This document shows, piece by piece, positions 1 through 5,022 of a DNA stretch of 5,022 bases (within the stretch, counting starts at the first letter, position 1; every line of letters starts with the position of its first letter). Where the stretch lies: the NCBI GenBank assembly GCA_029256645.1, contig JAQSXM010000289.1, positions 1 through 5,022 of the forward strand, written 5' to 3'. Source of the stretch: Sporomusa sp. GTDB lineage: Bacteria; Bacillota_C; Negativicutes; Sporomusales; Sporomusaceae. Below the pieces are notes generated by a model that worked only from the letters and a program-made list of their open reading frames with translations, did no database searches and had not been told where the DNA came from. The position numbers and the translations under genes are program-made.

Positions 1-1210
1 TGAGACCGCCTGTCTCCCGGACTACAGGCAGGCAGCCGTAACGCATGGCGATCAGCTGGGCAATGCCGCAGGGTTCATAGCGGGACGGCATCAAGAATAG
101 ATCGGCAGCAGCATATACCTTGCGGGTCATATCCTCACTGTAGGGAATAATGGCTGCCAGCCGGTCATTGTGCAGCCAGGCTGCCTGCCAGAGTAGCTGG
201 TGATAGTGTTCCTCACCCTGACCTACAATGACCATTTGTGCACCGGTGTCAAGAAGCTCATCGATTACCCGCAGCACTAAATCAATGCCTTTAGCCTCAA
301 CCAGCCTGCAGTTCATGGCCAAGAGCGGCCTGTCGGGGCCTATTGCCAGTCCTAGCATTCTTTGTAGCTCAATCTTATTTTTGACCTTACGTTCTCTGGT
401 CTGCCAGTCATAGTTGACAAACACACTGGGGTCAGTTGCCGGGTTATAGGTTGTGTAATCAATGCCGTTGATAATCCCTGATAAGTCTGAAGCACGGCCA
501 GACAGTACGCCCTCCAGATTTTCACCAAAATAGGAATTCTGAATCTCTTGGGCGTAGGTAGGGCTGACAGTATTGATTAAGTCCGAGAAGATAAGGCCGC
601 CTTTTAAAAAATTAACTTTATCGTAAAACTCAAGGCCGTTTGCTGTGAAATACTCCCAGCCCAGGTCCAGCAGATTAATCATGATATCCTTGGGGAACAC
701 GCCCTGATATTTAAGGTTGTGAATGGTTAACAGTGTCCTGATTTTTTCATAAAAAGGGTCAGACTGATAGTGGGCAGTTAAGAATACGCTGACCATACTG
801 CTGTGCCAGTCATGACAGTGCAGGATATGGGGCTGAAAACCCATGTGCGGCAGGGCCTCCAGTACAGCCCGGCTAAAGAAGGCGTATCGTTCGGCATCAT
901 CATAATGTCCGTAAATTCCGGACCGTTTAAAATAATATTCGTTATCGATAAAATAATAGGGAATGCCGTCATATTCAAATTCTTCGAGGCCGCAAGGCTG
1001 CAAACGCCAGGAGAGGGGTACATGAAACGACGCTTTGACAGACATATTGTTCCTGAATCTCTCAGCAATTGCGCCATATTTAGGAATGATAACCCGGGCA
1101 TCGATCCCCTGCTGTCTGAGTTCCTTCGGCAGGGATGCAACCACATTGCCAAGGCCCCCGGTTTTGATAAATGGGGCAGCCTCACCAGCTACAAACAGTA
1201 CTTTGATCAT
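1..1210 (-). CDS. glgA: Glycogen synthase (ADP-glucose), 3' end cut off by the window
   Basis: Glycogen synthase (GT5 family, GT-B fold) transfers glucose from ADP-glucose to the non-reducing end of a growing alpha-1,4-glucan in the cytoplasm. About 403 codons are present of the ~480 usual, and the rest lies left of position 1. The N-terminus reads MIKVLFVAGEAAPFIKTGGL, which contains the KTGGL nucleotide-sugar motif. Further along are HCHDWHSS (catalytic-domain His), TIHNLKYQGVF, VSPTYAQEI, NGIDYTTYNP, CRLVEAKGIDL (Arg and Lys of the donor site) and SRYEPCG (catalytic Glu), ending at RETGGL. The frame is open throughout. The ATG at 1210 is chosen because it gives the family's exact N-terminus and an in-frame stop lies 12 bases upstream. 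Its nearest SD-like sequence (AAGGAA) is about 16 bases away, too far to be ideal; see the upstream ORF at 1207-1242. Residue 22 is Asn where Asp is usual. No other glg gene is visible. Confidence 0.97.
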   Translation of the reverse strand, partial: MIKVLFVAGEAAPFIKTGGLGNVVASLPKELRQQGIDARVIIPKYGAIAERFRNNMSVKASFHVPLSWRLQPCGLEEFEYDGIPYYFIDNEYYFKRSGIYGHYDDAERYAFFSRAVLEALPHMGFQPHILHCHDWHSSMVSVFLTAHYQSDPFYEKIRTLLTIHNLKYQGVFPKDIMINLLDLGWEYFTANGLEFYDKVNFLKGGLIFSDLINTVSPTYAQEIQNSYFGENLEGVLSGRASDLSGIINGIDYTTYNPATDPSVFVNYDWQTRERKVKNKIELQRMLGLAIGPDRPLLAMNCRLVEAKGIDLVLRVIDELLDTGAQMVIVGQGEEHYHQLLWQAAWLHNDRLAAIIPYSEDMTRKVYAAADLFLMPSRYEPCGIAQLIAMRYGCLPVVRETGGL

Positions 1211-1242
1211 TCGTGTAAATCACAGTTCCTTTCTTGCTGCAT
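1207..1242 (-). CDS. Possible 11-codon leader ORF overlapping the glgA start
   Basis: The ORF reads MQQERNCDLHE and then stops. Its TGA (1209-1207) overlaps the ATG of glgA (1210-1208) in an ATGA arrangement, the classic geometry of translational coupling. An AGGAG Shine-Dalgarno (1247-1251) lies 4 bases upstream of its ATG, slightly closer than ideal. glgA itself lacks a well-placed ribosome binding site, so ribosomes finishing this short ORF could re-initiate on glgA. The peptide has no run of a single amino acid, so nothing suggests attenuation by a particular tRNA. It may be a chance ORF; only the overlap plus the SD placement supports it. Confidence 0.35.
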   Translation of the reverse strand: MQQERNCDLHE

Positions 1243-1301
1243 TCTGCTCCTAAGGTTAAAGTATAGCCGATTAGTCAGTGAATAATTCCTTGAACCAATA
1301 T

Positions 1302-1330
1302 TTGAAGTTTGGGTATTTTTATATTAGAAT
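1302..1330 (+). promoter_or_regulatory. Sigma-A promoter of the PHP-VOC operon
   Basis: A -35 box TTGAAG (1302-1307) and a -10 box TAGAAT (1325-1330) are separated by exactly 17 bases of AT-rich DNA. They match the consensus at 4/6 and 5/6 positions. The start of transcription would fall near 1337, giving a leader of about 43 bases before the GTG at 1380. The whole intergenic space 1243-1379 lies between divergent genes. I saw no convincing -35/-10 pair for glgA in it, only a lone TATACT-like -10 on the minus strand near 1258-1263. Confidence 0.6.
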
Positions 1331-1365
1331 GGTATATAGATACATATAACAGCTTTTGGTTATTT

Positions 1366-1371
1366 AGGAGG
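1366..1371 (+). promoter_or_regulatory. Ribosome binding site that fixes the GTG start at 1380
   Basis: A perfect AGGAGG lies 8 bases before the GTG at 1380. It identifies this GTG as the start of the PHP-domain gene rather than any later ATG. Confidence 0.85.
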
Positions 1372-1379
1372 CAATTTTC

Positions 1380-2147
1380 GTGTTATTTGACACTCATATC
1401 CATACCCGTTATTCGGATGACTCTGAGATGGCTATTGAAACGGCTATGAGTCGTGCGGCCGAGTTAGAACTGGGTATCACTATTACCGAGCATGTTGATC
1501 TGGCACACCCGGAGCCTGACGTTGCTTTGGATGTTGAACAATATTTACAAGACTACACAAAGTACCGGAGCGATAAACTGCTTTTAGGCATAGAGGTGGG
1601 AATGCGGACCGAGTGCCTGAAGGACAATCGCGATATTATCAATAAATACCGGTTTGATTATGTGATTGGCTCTATCCATTTTGTTGATAATATTGAGATC
1701 TATCAGGAGCAATTCTACCGTTGCCGTACTAAAGCAGATGCATACAGTCGCTATTTTCAAACAATGCTGGACTGTCTGAAGGTTTACGATTTTATCGACA
1801 GTCTGGGACATATCGATTATATAGCCAGGTATGCCCGCTTTGAGGATCCGGAGATTTACTATCATGAATTCAGTGATTGGATTGACGAAATACTAAAAAT
1901 TGCTGTTCATAACGGGCAGGCGATGGAGATTAATACCCGGCGCCTGATTAGCCCGGAAGTGGTGGCCAGACTGCTTCCCATTTATAAGCGGTTTTATGAA
2001 TTGGGCGGACGGATGGTCACTCTTGGATCTGATGCCCATAAGCCGGAGAACATTGGGAACAGGCTGGACGTGGCCCAGGCTATGGCGGAGGCCTGCAAGC
2101 TGAAAGTGGTCTATTTTAAGCAGCGCAAACCTGAGTGGGGGAGGTAG
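1380..2147 (+). CDS. PHP-domain phosphoesterase, histidinol-phosphatase family (HisJ/HisK type)
   Basis: This is a 255-residue PHP-domain metallohydrolase. Its best family match by motif is the histidinol-phosphatase group, which makes histidinol from histidinol phosphate in histidine synthesis. The complete metal-ligand set is visible: H6 and H8 in DTHIHTRYSDDS, H38 in TEHVD, E72 in GIEVG, H100 in GSIHFVD, H144 in GHIDY, and D218 and H220 in GSDAHKP. An intact trinuclear centre and an active enzyme are therefore expected. The length fits the family (about 250-270). There is no signal peptide, so it should be cytoplasmic. It starts at a GTG behind a perfect AGGAGG and is followed after 4 bases by a VOC-family gene, probably in one transcript. 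No histidine genes are nearby, and PHP enzymes of this group also act on other phosphates. The fold and catalytic competence are secure; the exact substrate is inferred. Confidence 0.9.
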   Translation: MLFDTHIHTRYSDDSEMAIETAMSRAAELELGITITEHVDLAHPEPDVALDVEQYLQDYTKYRSDKLLLGIEVGMRTECLKDNRDIINKYRFDYVIGSIHFVDNIEIYQEQFYRCRTKADAYSRYFQTMLDCLKVYDFIDSLGHIDYIARYARFEDPEIYYHEFSDWIDEILKIAVHNGQAMEINTRRLISPEVVARLLPIYKRFYELGGRMVTLGSDAHKPENIGNRLDVAQAMAEACKLKVVYFKQRKPEWGR

Positions 2148-2151
2148 CTTT

Positions 2152-2559
2152 ATGAAGATAAAACGGGTTGATACAACAATTAGTACTGACAAATTGAGTG
2201 AATCCAAAGAGTTTTATATCAAGCACTTTAATTTCAAACTGGTGTATGAGAGTGACTGGTATATTGAACTCATTGCTCCCGGTCTGCCGGTTGGCATTAG
2301 CTTTACCAAGCCGCAGCGTGATGCCGGTGAGTTTTTTAATGGTTCGGGAATTATTATTTCCTTTGAAGTGGACGATGTTGATGCTGAATACCTGCGGCTG
2401 AAAGAGGCTGGCGTTGAGATTTGCCAGGATCTTGTGGATAAACCCTGGGGAGAACGCAGTTTTGTAGCCAATGACCCGAACGGTGCGCATGTGTATATCT
2501 ATTCATCCATTCCACTAACACCTGAGTATCAAGTGCTTTACGACTCGTTTAAAAGTTAA
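2152..2559 (+). CDS. VOC-family protein (glyoxalase/bleomycin-resistance fold), probably metal-free
   Basis: This is a 135-residue single-domain protein with the two beta-alpha-beta-beta-beta modules of the vicinal oxygen chelate fold. Module one is about residues 1-52 (SESKEFYIKHFNFKLVYES, then IELIAPGLPVGISF). Module two is about residues 65-118 (ISFEVDDVDAEYLRLKEAGVEI, then KPWGERSFVANDPNGAHVYIY). The PWGxR and DPNG stretches are typical of bleomycin-resistance-like and dioxygenase-like members. The usual first metal ligand, a His in the opening strand (HVTL-like), seems replaced by Thr (DTTIS). A binding rather than catalytic role is therefore plausible. A GGGGGAGG ribosome binding site (2137-2144) lies inside the end of the upstream gene, 7 bases before the ATG. 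With a 4-base intergenic gap, this means co-transcription and probably coupled translation with the PHP gene. Substrate unknown. Confidence 0.87.
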   Translation: MKIKRVDTTISTDKLSESKEFYIKHFNFKLVYESDWYIELIAPGLPVGISFTKPQRDAGEFFNGSGIIISFEVDDVDAEYLRLKEAGVEICQDLVDKPWGERSFVANDPNGAHVYIYSSIPLTPEYQVLYDSFKS

Positions 2560-2592
2560 ATACCCAATGGGTTGCTAAATAATTAATTAAGT

Positions 2593-2627
2593 AGACCGTA
2601 CCACTGTATGTGGTACGGTCTGTTTTT
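2593..2627 (+). terminator. Rho-independent terminator of the PHP-VOC operon
   Basis: A perfect 12-bp stem (2593-2604 with 2610-2621) has a 5-base loop and is followed by G and five Ts. It lies 34 bases after the VOC stop codon. On the minus strand it is followed only by an AT-rich stretch without a strong T run, so it may act weakly for the convergent UbiX-like gene. The rest of 2560-2736 holds nothing convincing besides an imperfect 9-bp inverted repeat at 2640-2660. Confidence 0.9.
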
Positions 2628-2736
2628 GCGTAAGCGAATACCACATGCTGTGCATATGGTTCCAAAAAGCTTATTGCCTTAAGGGTTAAAGTAGCCAGTG
2701 CGGGGCGGGATGAATTCCTGTTGCGTTTATTTTTCG

Positions 2737-3303
2737 TTAAAATTTGATTGAATTCTTTTCCCCCCAGCGTTTAAGCATGTTATGTTCAATATCCAGCAGG
2801 TCTAAGATCCGGCCGGTATGATGGGTTACAATATCATCAATACTGGCTGGTCTATGGTAGAAACTTGGCATATAGGGCATAATGGTGGCTCCTTTATAGG
2901 CCATAGCCAGCATGATCTTCAAATGTTCCGGGAGCAGGATGGGCTCGCTTGTGACCATTATCAGTTTTTTCTTCATTTGTAGTATGTTACTGGCAGTTTT
3001 TTGCAGGATATTCAGGGGTAATTCATGAACAATTGAAGCAATAGAAGATACGCTGCAGGGAACGACAATCATAGCGTCCGCATCCTGCTCCCTAACAGGT
3101 AAAACTTCGGCATCATCAAAACAAAAGTGATGTACTAGCTTCTTAAGCCGGGTTAATGAGCAGTCTGTTTCCTGTTCCAGGGTTGCTTCAGCCTCGCGGC
3201 TCATTATTAAGCAGGTCTGCGCATTAAGGTTATGAAAGGTTTCCAAAAGGCGTAACGCATAAATCATTCCTGTAGCATCGGTTATTCCAACAATAGGTTT
3301 CAT
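2737..3303 (-). CDS. Divergent UbiX/Pad1-fold flavoprotein
   Basis: This is a 188-residue protein of the UbiX/Pad1 (flavin prenyltransferase) family, whose classical members make prenylated FMN for UbiD decarboxylases. Family marks are the N-terminal GITDATGMIYALRLLE (usually GITGASG), VVPCS at 80-84, and MPYMPSFYHRPASIDDIV at 142-159. The helix before VVPCS lacks the usual ASGS segment. By ungapped alignment with my recollection of Pseudomonas UbiX, E140, Y169 and R185 are kept (E120, Y149, R165). R122, K129 and R139 are replaced by K102, Q109 and S119, the usual PRETPL reading TSEPIL. It may therefore be a flavoprotein with altered chemistry rather than a standard prenyltransferase. An ATG start at 3303 is preferred because GGAGG lies 6 bases before it; a TTG six codons upstream is the alternative and would place the SD inside the gene. 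No ubiD lies in the window. It has its own promoter at 3348-3376. Confidence 0.85.
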   Translation of the reverse strand: MKPIVGITDATGMIYALRLLETFHNLNAQTCLIMSREAEATLEQETDCSLTRLKKLVHHFCFDDAEVLPVREQDADAMIVVPCSVSSIASIVHELPLNILQKTASNILQMKKKLIMVTSEPILLPEHLKIMLAMAYKGATIMPYMPSFYHRPASIDDIVTHHTGRILDLLDIEHNMLKRWGEKNSIKF

Positions 3304-3347
3304 ACTGCCCTCCGCAGCCAATATTCTAAATTCGTAAGACTGAATTG

Positions 3348-3376
3348 ATTATACCAGATGAGCGGGAGTGTGGAAA
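3348..3376 (-). promoter_or_regulatory. Sigma-A promoter of the UbiX-like gene
   Basis: On the minus strand a perfect TATAAT (-10, plus-strand 3348-3353) stands 17 bases from TTTCCA (-35, 3371-3376; 4/6 match). Transcription would begin around 3341, about 38 bases before the ATG at 3303. The promoter lies downstream of the terminator at 3423-3476, so the UbiX-like gene is a separate unit from the small gene to its right. Confidence 0.7.
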
Positions 3377-3422
3377 AGATTATTACCAACAGAAAGGTAT
3401 AAACTGCTTAGTGCTGAACAAG

Positions 3423-3476
3423 AAAAAGGAAGGCGCTGATTGCTGCACTGTTGTCACCAATCGCGTCTTCCTTTTT
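3423..3476. terminator. Long bidirectional hairpin terminator after the small unknown gene
   Basis: The left arm is 3423-3442 and the right arm 3458-3476. They pair along about 19 bp with one G-U wobble and one bulged T, closing a 15-base loop. The outer ends are A-runs on the left and T-runs on the right, so on either strand the hairpin is followed by five or more Ts. For the minus strand it lies about 27 bases after the stop of the 89-residue gene and insulates it from the UbiX-like gene. The rest of 3304-3502 holds only the promoter at 3348-3376. Confidence 0.8.
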
Positions 3477-3502
3477 ACATTTTAATGGTGCAAGCTTGTC
3501 GA

Positions 3503-3772
3503 TTAACAAAATAAGGTATGAGTGGTATATATCAATGCTAAAGACGGTGTGCCACCCTTGATATAGTTGATAAGCTTGCTAAGTTTTCCGGTATCCAGGC
3601 TGTCAGCAATATTCGTTGAGTCGTCGAGCTGCGGATTCAATAGCTGTTGGGCCTCTTCAGCCTTTGATTCCGCTCTACCCATAAACAGGTTATGGATTGT
3701 ACTAAATAATTCGAAACCAGGAGTTCGCTGCGGGACAGAAGCGGCCGGGTTTGAGAAAGGTTTTTCTTGCAT
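3503..3772 (-). CDS. Small protein of unknown function under a sigma-54 promoter
   Basis: I do not recognise this 89-residue protein. It begins MQEKPFSNPAASVPQRTPGF, probably a flexible Pro/Ser/Ala-rich N-terminus. A likely helical, charged middle follows (LFMGRAESKAEEAQQLL), then an acidic stretch (LDDSTNIADSLDTGKLSKLI) and a more hydrophobic end (SLALIYTTHTLFC) with a terminal Cys. There is no signal peptide or clear membrane segment. The ATG at 3772 is chosen because GAGG lies 8 bases upstream; a GTG three codons earlier overlaps that SD and is unlikely. A near-perfect sigma-54 promoter lies 86 bases upstream and a strong terminator follows, so the gene appears to be the only one in its transcript. 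Its neighbour upstream encodes a sigma-54 activator, its likely regulator. The transcript could alternatively act as an RNA with this ORF incidental. Confidence 0.6.
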   Translation of the reverse strand: MQEKPFSNPAASVPQRTPGFELFSTIHNLFMGRAESKAEEAQQLLNPQLDDSTNIADSLDTGKLSKLINYIKGGTPSLALIYTTHTLFC

Positions 3773-3857
3773 AAATGACACCTCTTTGTATTAGTTTGGA
3801 TTACGGTAGGTTTCATTTTATAGGGTCTGCTGTAATGCTGACTTTATACCTTTACAT

Positions 3858-3873
3858 TGCAAGTTTTGTGCCA
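3858..3873 (-). promoter_or_regulatory. Sigma-54 (-24/-12) promoter
   Basis: The minus strand reads TGGCAC, five bases, then TTGCA. This matches the RpoN consensus TGGCAC-N5-TTGCW at every core position, with the invariant GG and GC exactly 10 bases apart. Transcription would start near 3848, giving a leader of about 75 bases before the small gene at 3772. It lies between the terminator of a sigma-54 activator gene and that small gene, exactly where a target promoter is expected. TATAAA-like boxes downstream (near 3844 and 3820) lack usable -35 partners. Confidence 0.82.
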
Positions 3874-3905
3874 AAGATAGAATAGCAGAATACTGGCAAT
3901 TTTTC

Positions 3906-3958
3906 TTAAAAAGAAACAGTTGTTGTTTCGTTATGAAACAACAACTGTTTCTTTTTAA
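3906..3958. terminator. Perfect 24-bp hairpin: terminator of the activator gene, possible enhancer site
   Basis: The arms 3906-3929 and 3935-3958 are perfectly complementary with a 5-base loop. The structure begins one base after the activator's stop codon and ends in a run of five Ts on the minus strand, as a terminator should. Being symmetrical, it also ends in Ts on the plus strand. It lies about 58-110 bases upstream of the expected start of the sigma-54 transcript. The inner palindrome GTTGTTTC...GAAACAAC could therefore also be an activator binding site. Termination is well supported; the enhancer role is inference from position and symmetry only. Confidence 0.82.
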
Positions 3959-3959
3959 A

Positions 3960-5022
3960 TCATTCATCCAGCTCCCGCAGTTTACGCCAGAGGGTCGAGC
4001 GGCCAATACCCAGCATTTTGGCTGCTTGTTGTTTATTGCCGCCTGTCTTCTCCAGGGCTTCACGAATCGCCGCTGCTTCAAAATTCTTCAAATTATCTGC
4101 AGGGGCAGGGTCACTGGCAGGCAGGAGATCCTTCAGGCAGGACCAGACCTCCTGCCTGGTTATAACCGGCGAGACTGCCAGTACAACCAGCCGTTCAATC
4201 ATGTTGTGCAGCTCACGAATATTACCGGGCCAGTCGTATTGCATCAGCAGATTTATGCCATCAGGCTCAATATATTTGACAGAGGTCTGAAATTTTTGAT
4301 TGAAATTGGCAATAAAGGAGCGGACAAATAATGAAATATCAGCCTTCCGGGCTCTGAGGGGCGGGATACTTACTGTTAACACCGCCAACCGGTAGTATAA
4401 ATCATTCCTGAACCTTTGCTCGGCCATCATTGTCCGCAGGTTGCGGTTTGTGGCGGCAATAACCCTGATATCAACAGGGATTACACGATCATCACCGACC
4501 CGGTATACCTGGTGCTCTTGCAGTACCCGCAGCAACCTGGTTTGCAGCGAGTCCGACATCTCCCCAATCTCATCCAAAAAAATAGTTCCCTTGTGTGCTT
4601 GCTCAAATAACCCGATTTTACCACCTTTCTTGGCACCGGTAAAGGCCCCCTCTACATGTCCGAACAGCTCGCTCTCCAGAATCGTTTCCGGAATAGCGGC
4701 ACAGTTGACAGCAACAAACGGTCCGCTCCGGCGGGGGCTGGCCTGGTGAATGGCCTGGGCAAAGTACTCTTTGCCTGAGCCTGTTTCCCCCAGGATAAGC
4801 ACCGTACTGTCATAACCGGCAAAGCGTTTGGCTTCCTCACTAACCTTTTGCATCGCAGGGGAGCGGGTTTCGATGTCGAGAAAAGAGGCCCGGGCTACCC
4901 GCCCGCGTAAGGACAATTCCTGTCGTGTTTTTTGTTCTAACTCCTGCAGTTGGTCAATAAGCTGAAAGGTAGCCACCGCGCCGGCTACCTCGCCGCTGAC
5001 GACAACAGGCTGAAAGCTGACT
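3960..5022 (-). CDS. PrpR-type sigma-54-dependent transcriptional activator, 5' end cut off by the window
   Basis: This enhancer-binding AAA+ protein uses ATP to open sigma-54 promoters. The frame stays open to the right edge, reading QPVVVSGEVAGAVATFQLID. That is the end of a PAS-like sensory domain of the kind that follows a PrpR_N domain, so the GTG at 4976 is not the true start. Next come a linker helix and the AAA+ domain: Walker A GETGSGKE (4767-4790), EGAFTGA sigma-54 contact loop (GAFTGA at 4632-4649), KKGGKIGLFEQAHKGTIFLDE (Walker B), RVIAATNRNL (sensor I), FRNDLYYRL (arginine finger) and WPGNIREL (sensor II). The C-terminus is a Fis-type helix-turn-helix (NKQQAAKMLGIGRSTLWRKL). All residues needed for ATPase and sigma-54 contact are present, so it should be functional. 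The GAFTGA-KKGGK-GLFE wording is typical of PrpR-family regulators of Firmicutes. The effector it senses cannot be read from this part. The gene ends directly at the hairpin at 3906-3958. Confidence 0.95.
   Translation of the reverse strand, partial: VSFQPVVVSGEVAGAVATFQLIDQLQELEQKTRQELSLRGRVARASFLDIETRSPAMQKVSEEAKRFAGYDSTVLILGETGSGKEYFAQAIHQASPRRSGPFVAVNCAAIPETILESELFGHVEGAFTGAKKGGKIGLFEQAHKGTIFLDEIGEMSDSLQTRLLRVLQEHQVYRVGDDRVIPVDIRVIAATNRNLRTMMAEQRFRNDLYYRLAVLTVSIPPLRARKADISLFVRSFIANFNQKFQTSVKYIEPDGINLLMQYDWPGNIRELHNMIERLVVLAVSPVITRQEVWSCLKDLLPASDPAPADNLKNFEAAAIREALEKTGGNKQQAAKMLGIGRSTLWRKLRELDE

Noticed and set aside
803..1285. Open frame of 160 codons on the plus strand opposite glgA
   Set aside because: It lies antisense to the strongly recognisable N-terminal part of glgA, has no clear ribosome binding site, and its product resembles no family.
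2640..2660. Imperfect 9-bp inverted repeat with a 3-base loop between the convergent genes
   Set aside because: It has one mismatch and no T run on either strand, so it is neither a convincing terminator nor a supported operator.
3304..3321. TTG start six codons upstream for the UbiX-like gene
   Set aside because: The GGAGG ribosome binding site would fall within the coding region; the ATG at 3303 sits at the right distance and matches the family's N-terminus.
3567..3794. Plus-strand open frame of 75 codons opposite the small unknown gene
   Set aside because: No ribosome binding site or promoter was seen on that strand, whereas the minus-strand frame has both.
3820..3850. TATAAA-like -10 boxes on the minus strand upstream of the small gene
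   Set aside because: No reasonable -35 box lies 16-18 bases upstream of either, and the sigma-54 promoter explains the position better.
3818..4081. Minus-strand open frame of 87 codons across the activator end, hairpin and sigma-54 promoter
   Set aside because: It is a frame-shifted copy of the Fis helix-turn-helix coding region running through a terminator hairpin; it cannot be a gene alongside the clear activator.
3933..4331. Plus-strand open frame of 132 codons opposite the activator
   Set aside because: Its start lies inside the hairpin loop region and the rest is antisense to conserved AAA+ and helix-turn-helix coding sequence.

Overview
The window looks like a chromosomal segment of a Firmicutes-type bacterium. 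Strong AGGAGG-like ribosome binding sites, GTG starts, Rho-independent terminators and a PrpR-type sigma-54 activator support this. The activator's wording and the moderate GC content suggest the spore-forming Negativicutes (Sporomusa/Pelosinus relatives). That placement is inference, and no ribosomal gene is present to confirm it.

Layout, left to right. (1) 1-1210, minus strand: the first ~400 codons of glycogen synthase glgA, running off the left edge. Its start codon overlaps the stop of a possible 11-codon upstream ORF that has its own Shine-Dalgarno. (2) 1211-1379: divergent intergenic region with a good sigma-A promoter pointing right. (3) 1380-2559, plus strand: a two-gene operon, a PHP-domain histidinol-phosphatase-like metallohydrolase followed 4 bases later by a VOC (glyoxalase/bleomycin-resistance fold) protein, closed by a perfect 12-bp hairpin terminator. 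(4) 2737-3303, minus strand: a divergent UbiX/Pad1-fold flavoprotein with its own sigma-A promoter (TATAAT, 17-bp spacer). Several residues that define prenyl-FMN synthases are replaced in it. (5) 3423-3476: a long bidirectional terminator. (6) 3503-3772, minus strand: an unrecognised 89-residue protein. (7) 3858-3873, minus strand: a near-perfect sigma-54 (-24/-12) promoter reading straight into that small gene. (8) 3906-3958: a perfect 24-bp hairpin. (9) 3960-5022, minus strand: the C-terminal two thirds or so of a PrpR-type sigma-54 enhancer-binding activator, running off the right edge.

The most interesting part is 3423-5022. A sigma-54 activator gene ends in a hairpin terminator. Just beyond it lies a textbook sigma-54 promoter, and that promoter drives a single small unknown gene which ends at a second strong terminator. 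This looks like a self-contained module in which the activator controls one small protein (or the RNA encoding it). The other points of note are the residue losses in the UbiX-like protein, the Asp-to-Asn change in the ADP-glucose site of GlgA, and the possible translationally coupled leader ORF of glgA.
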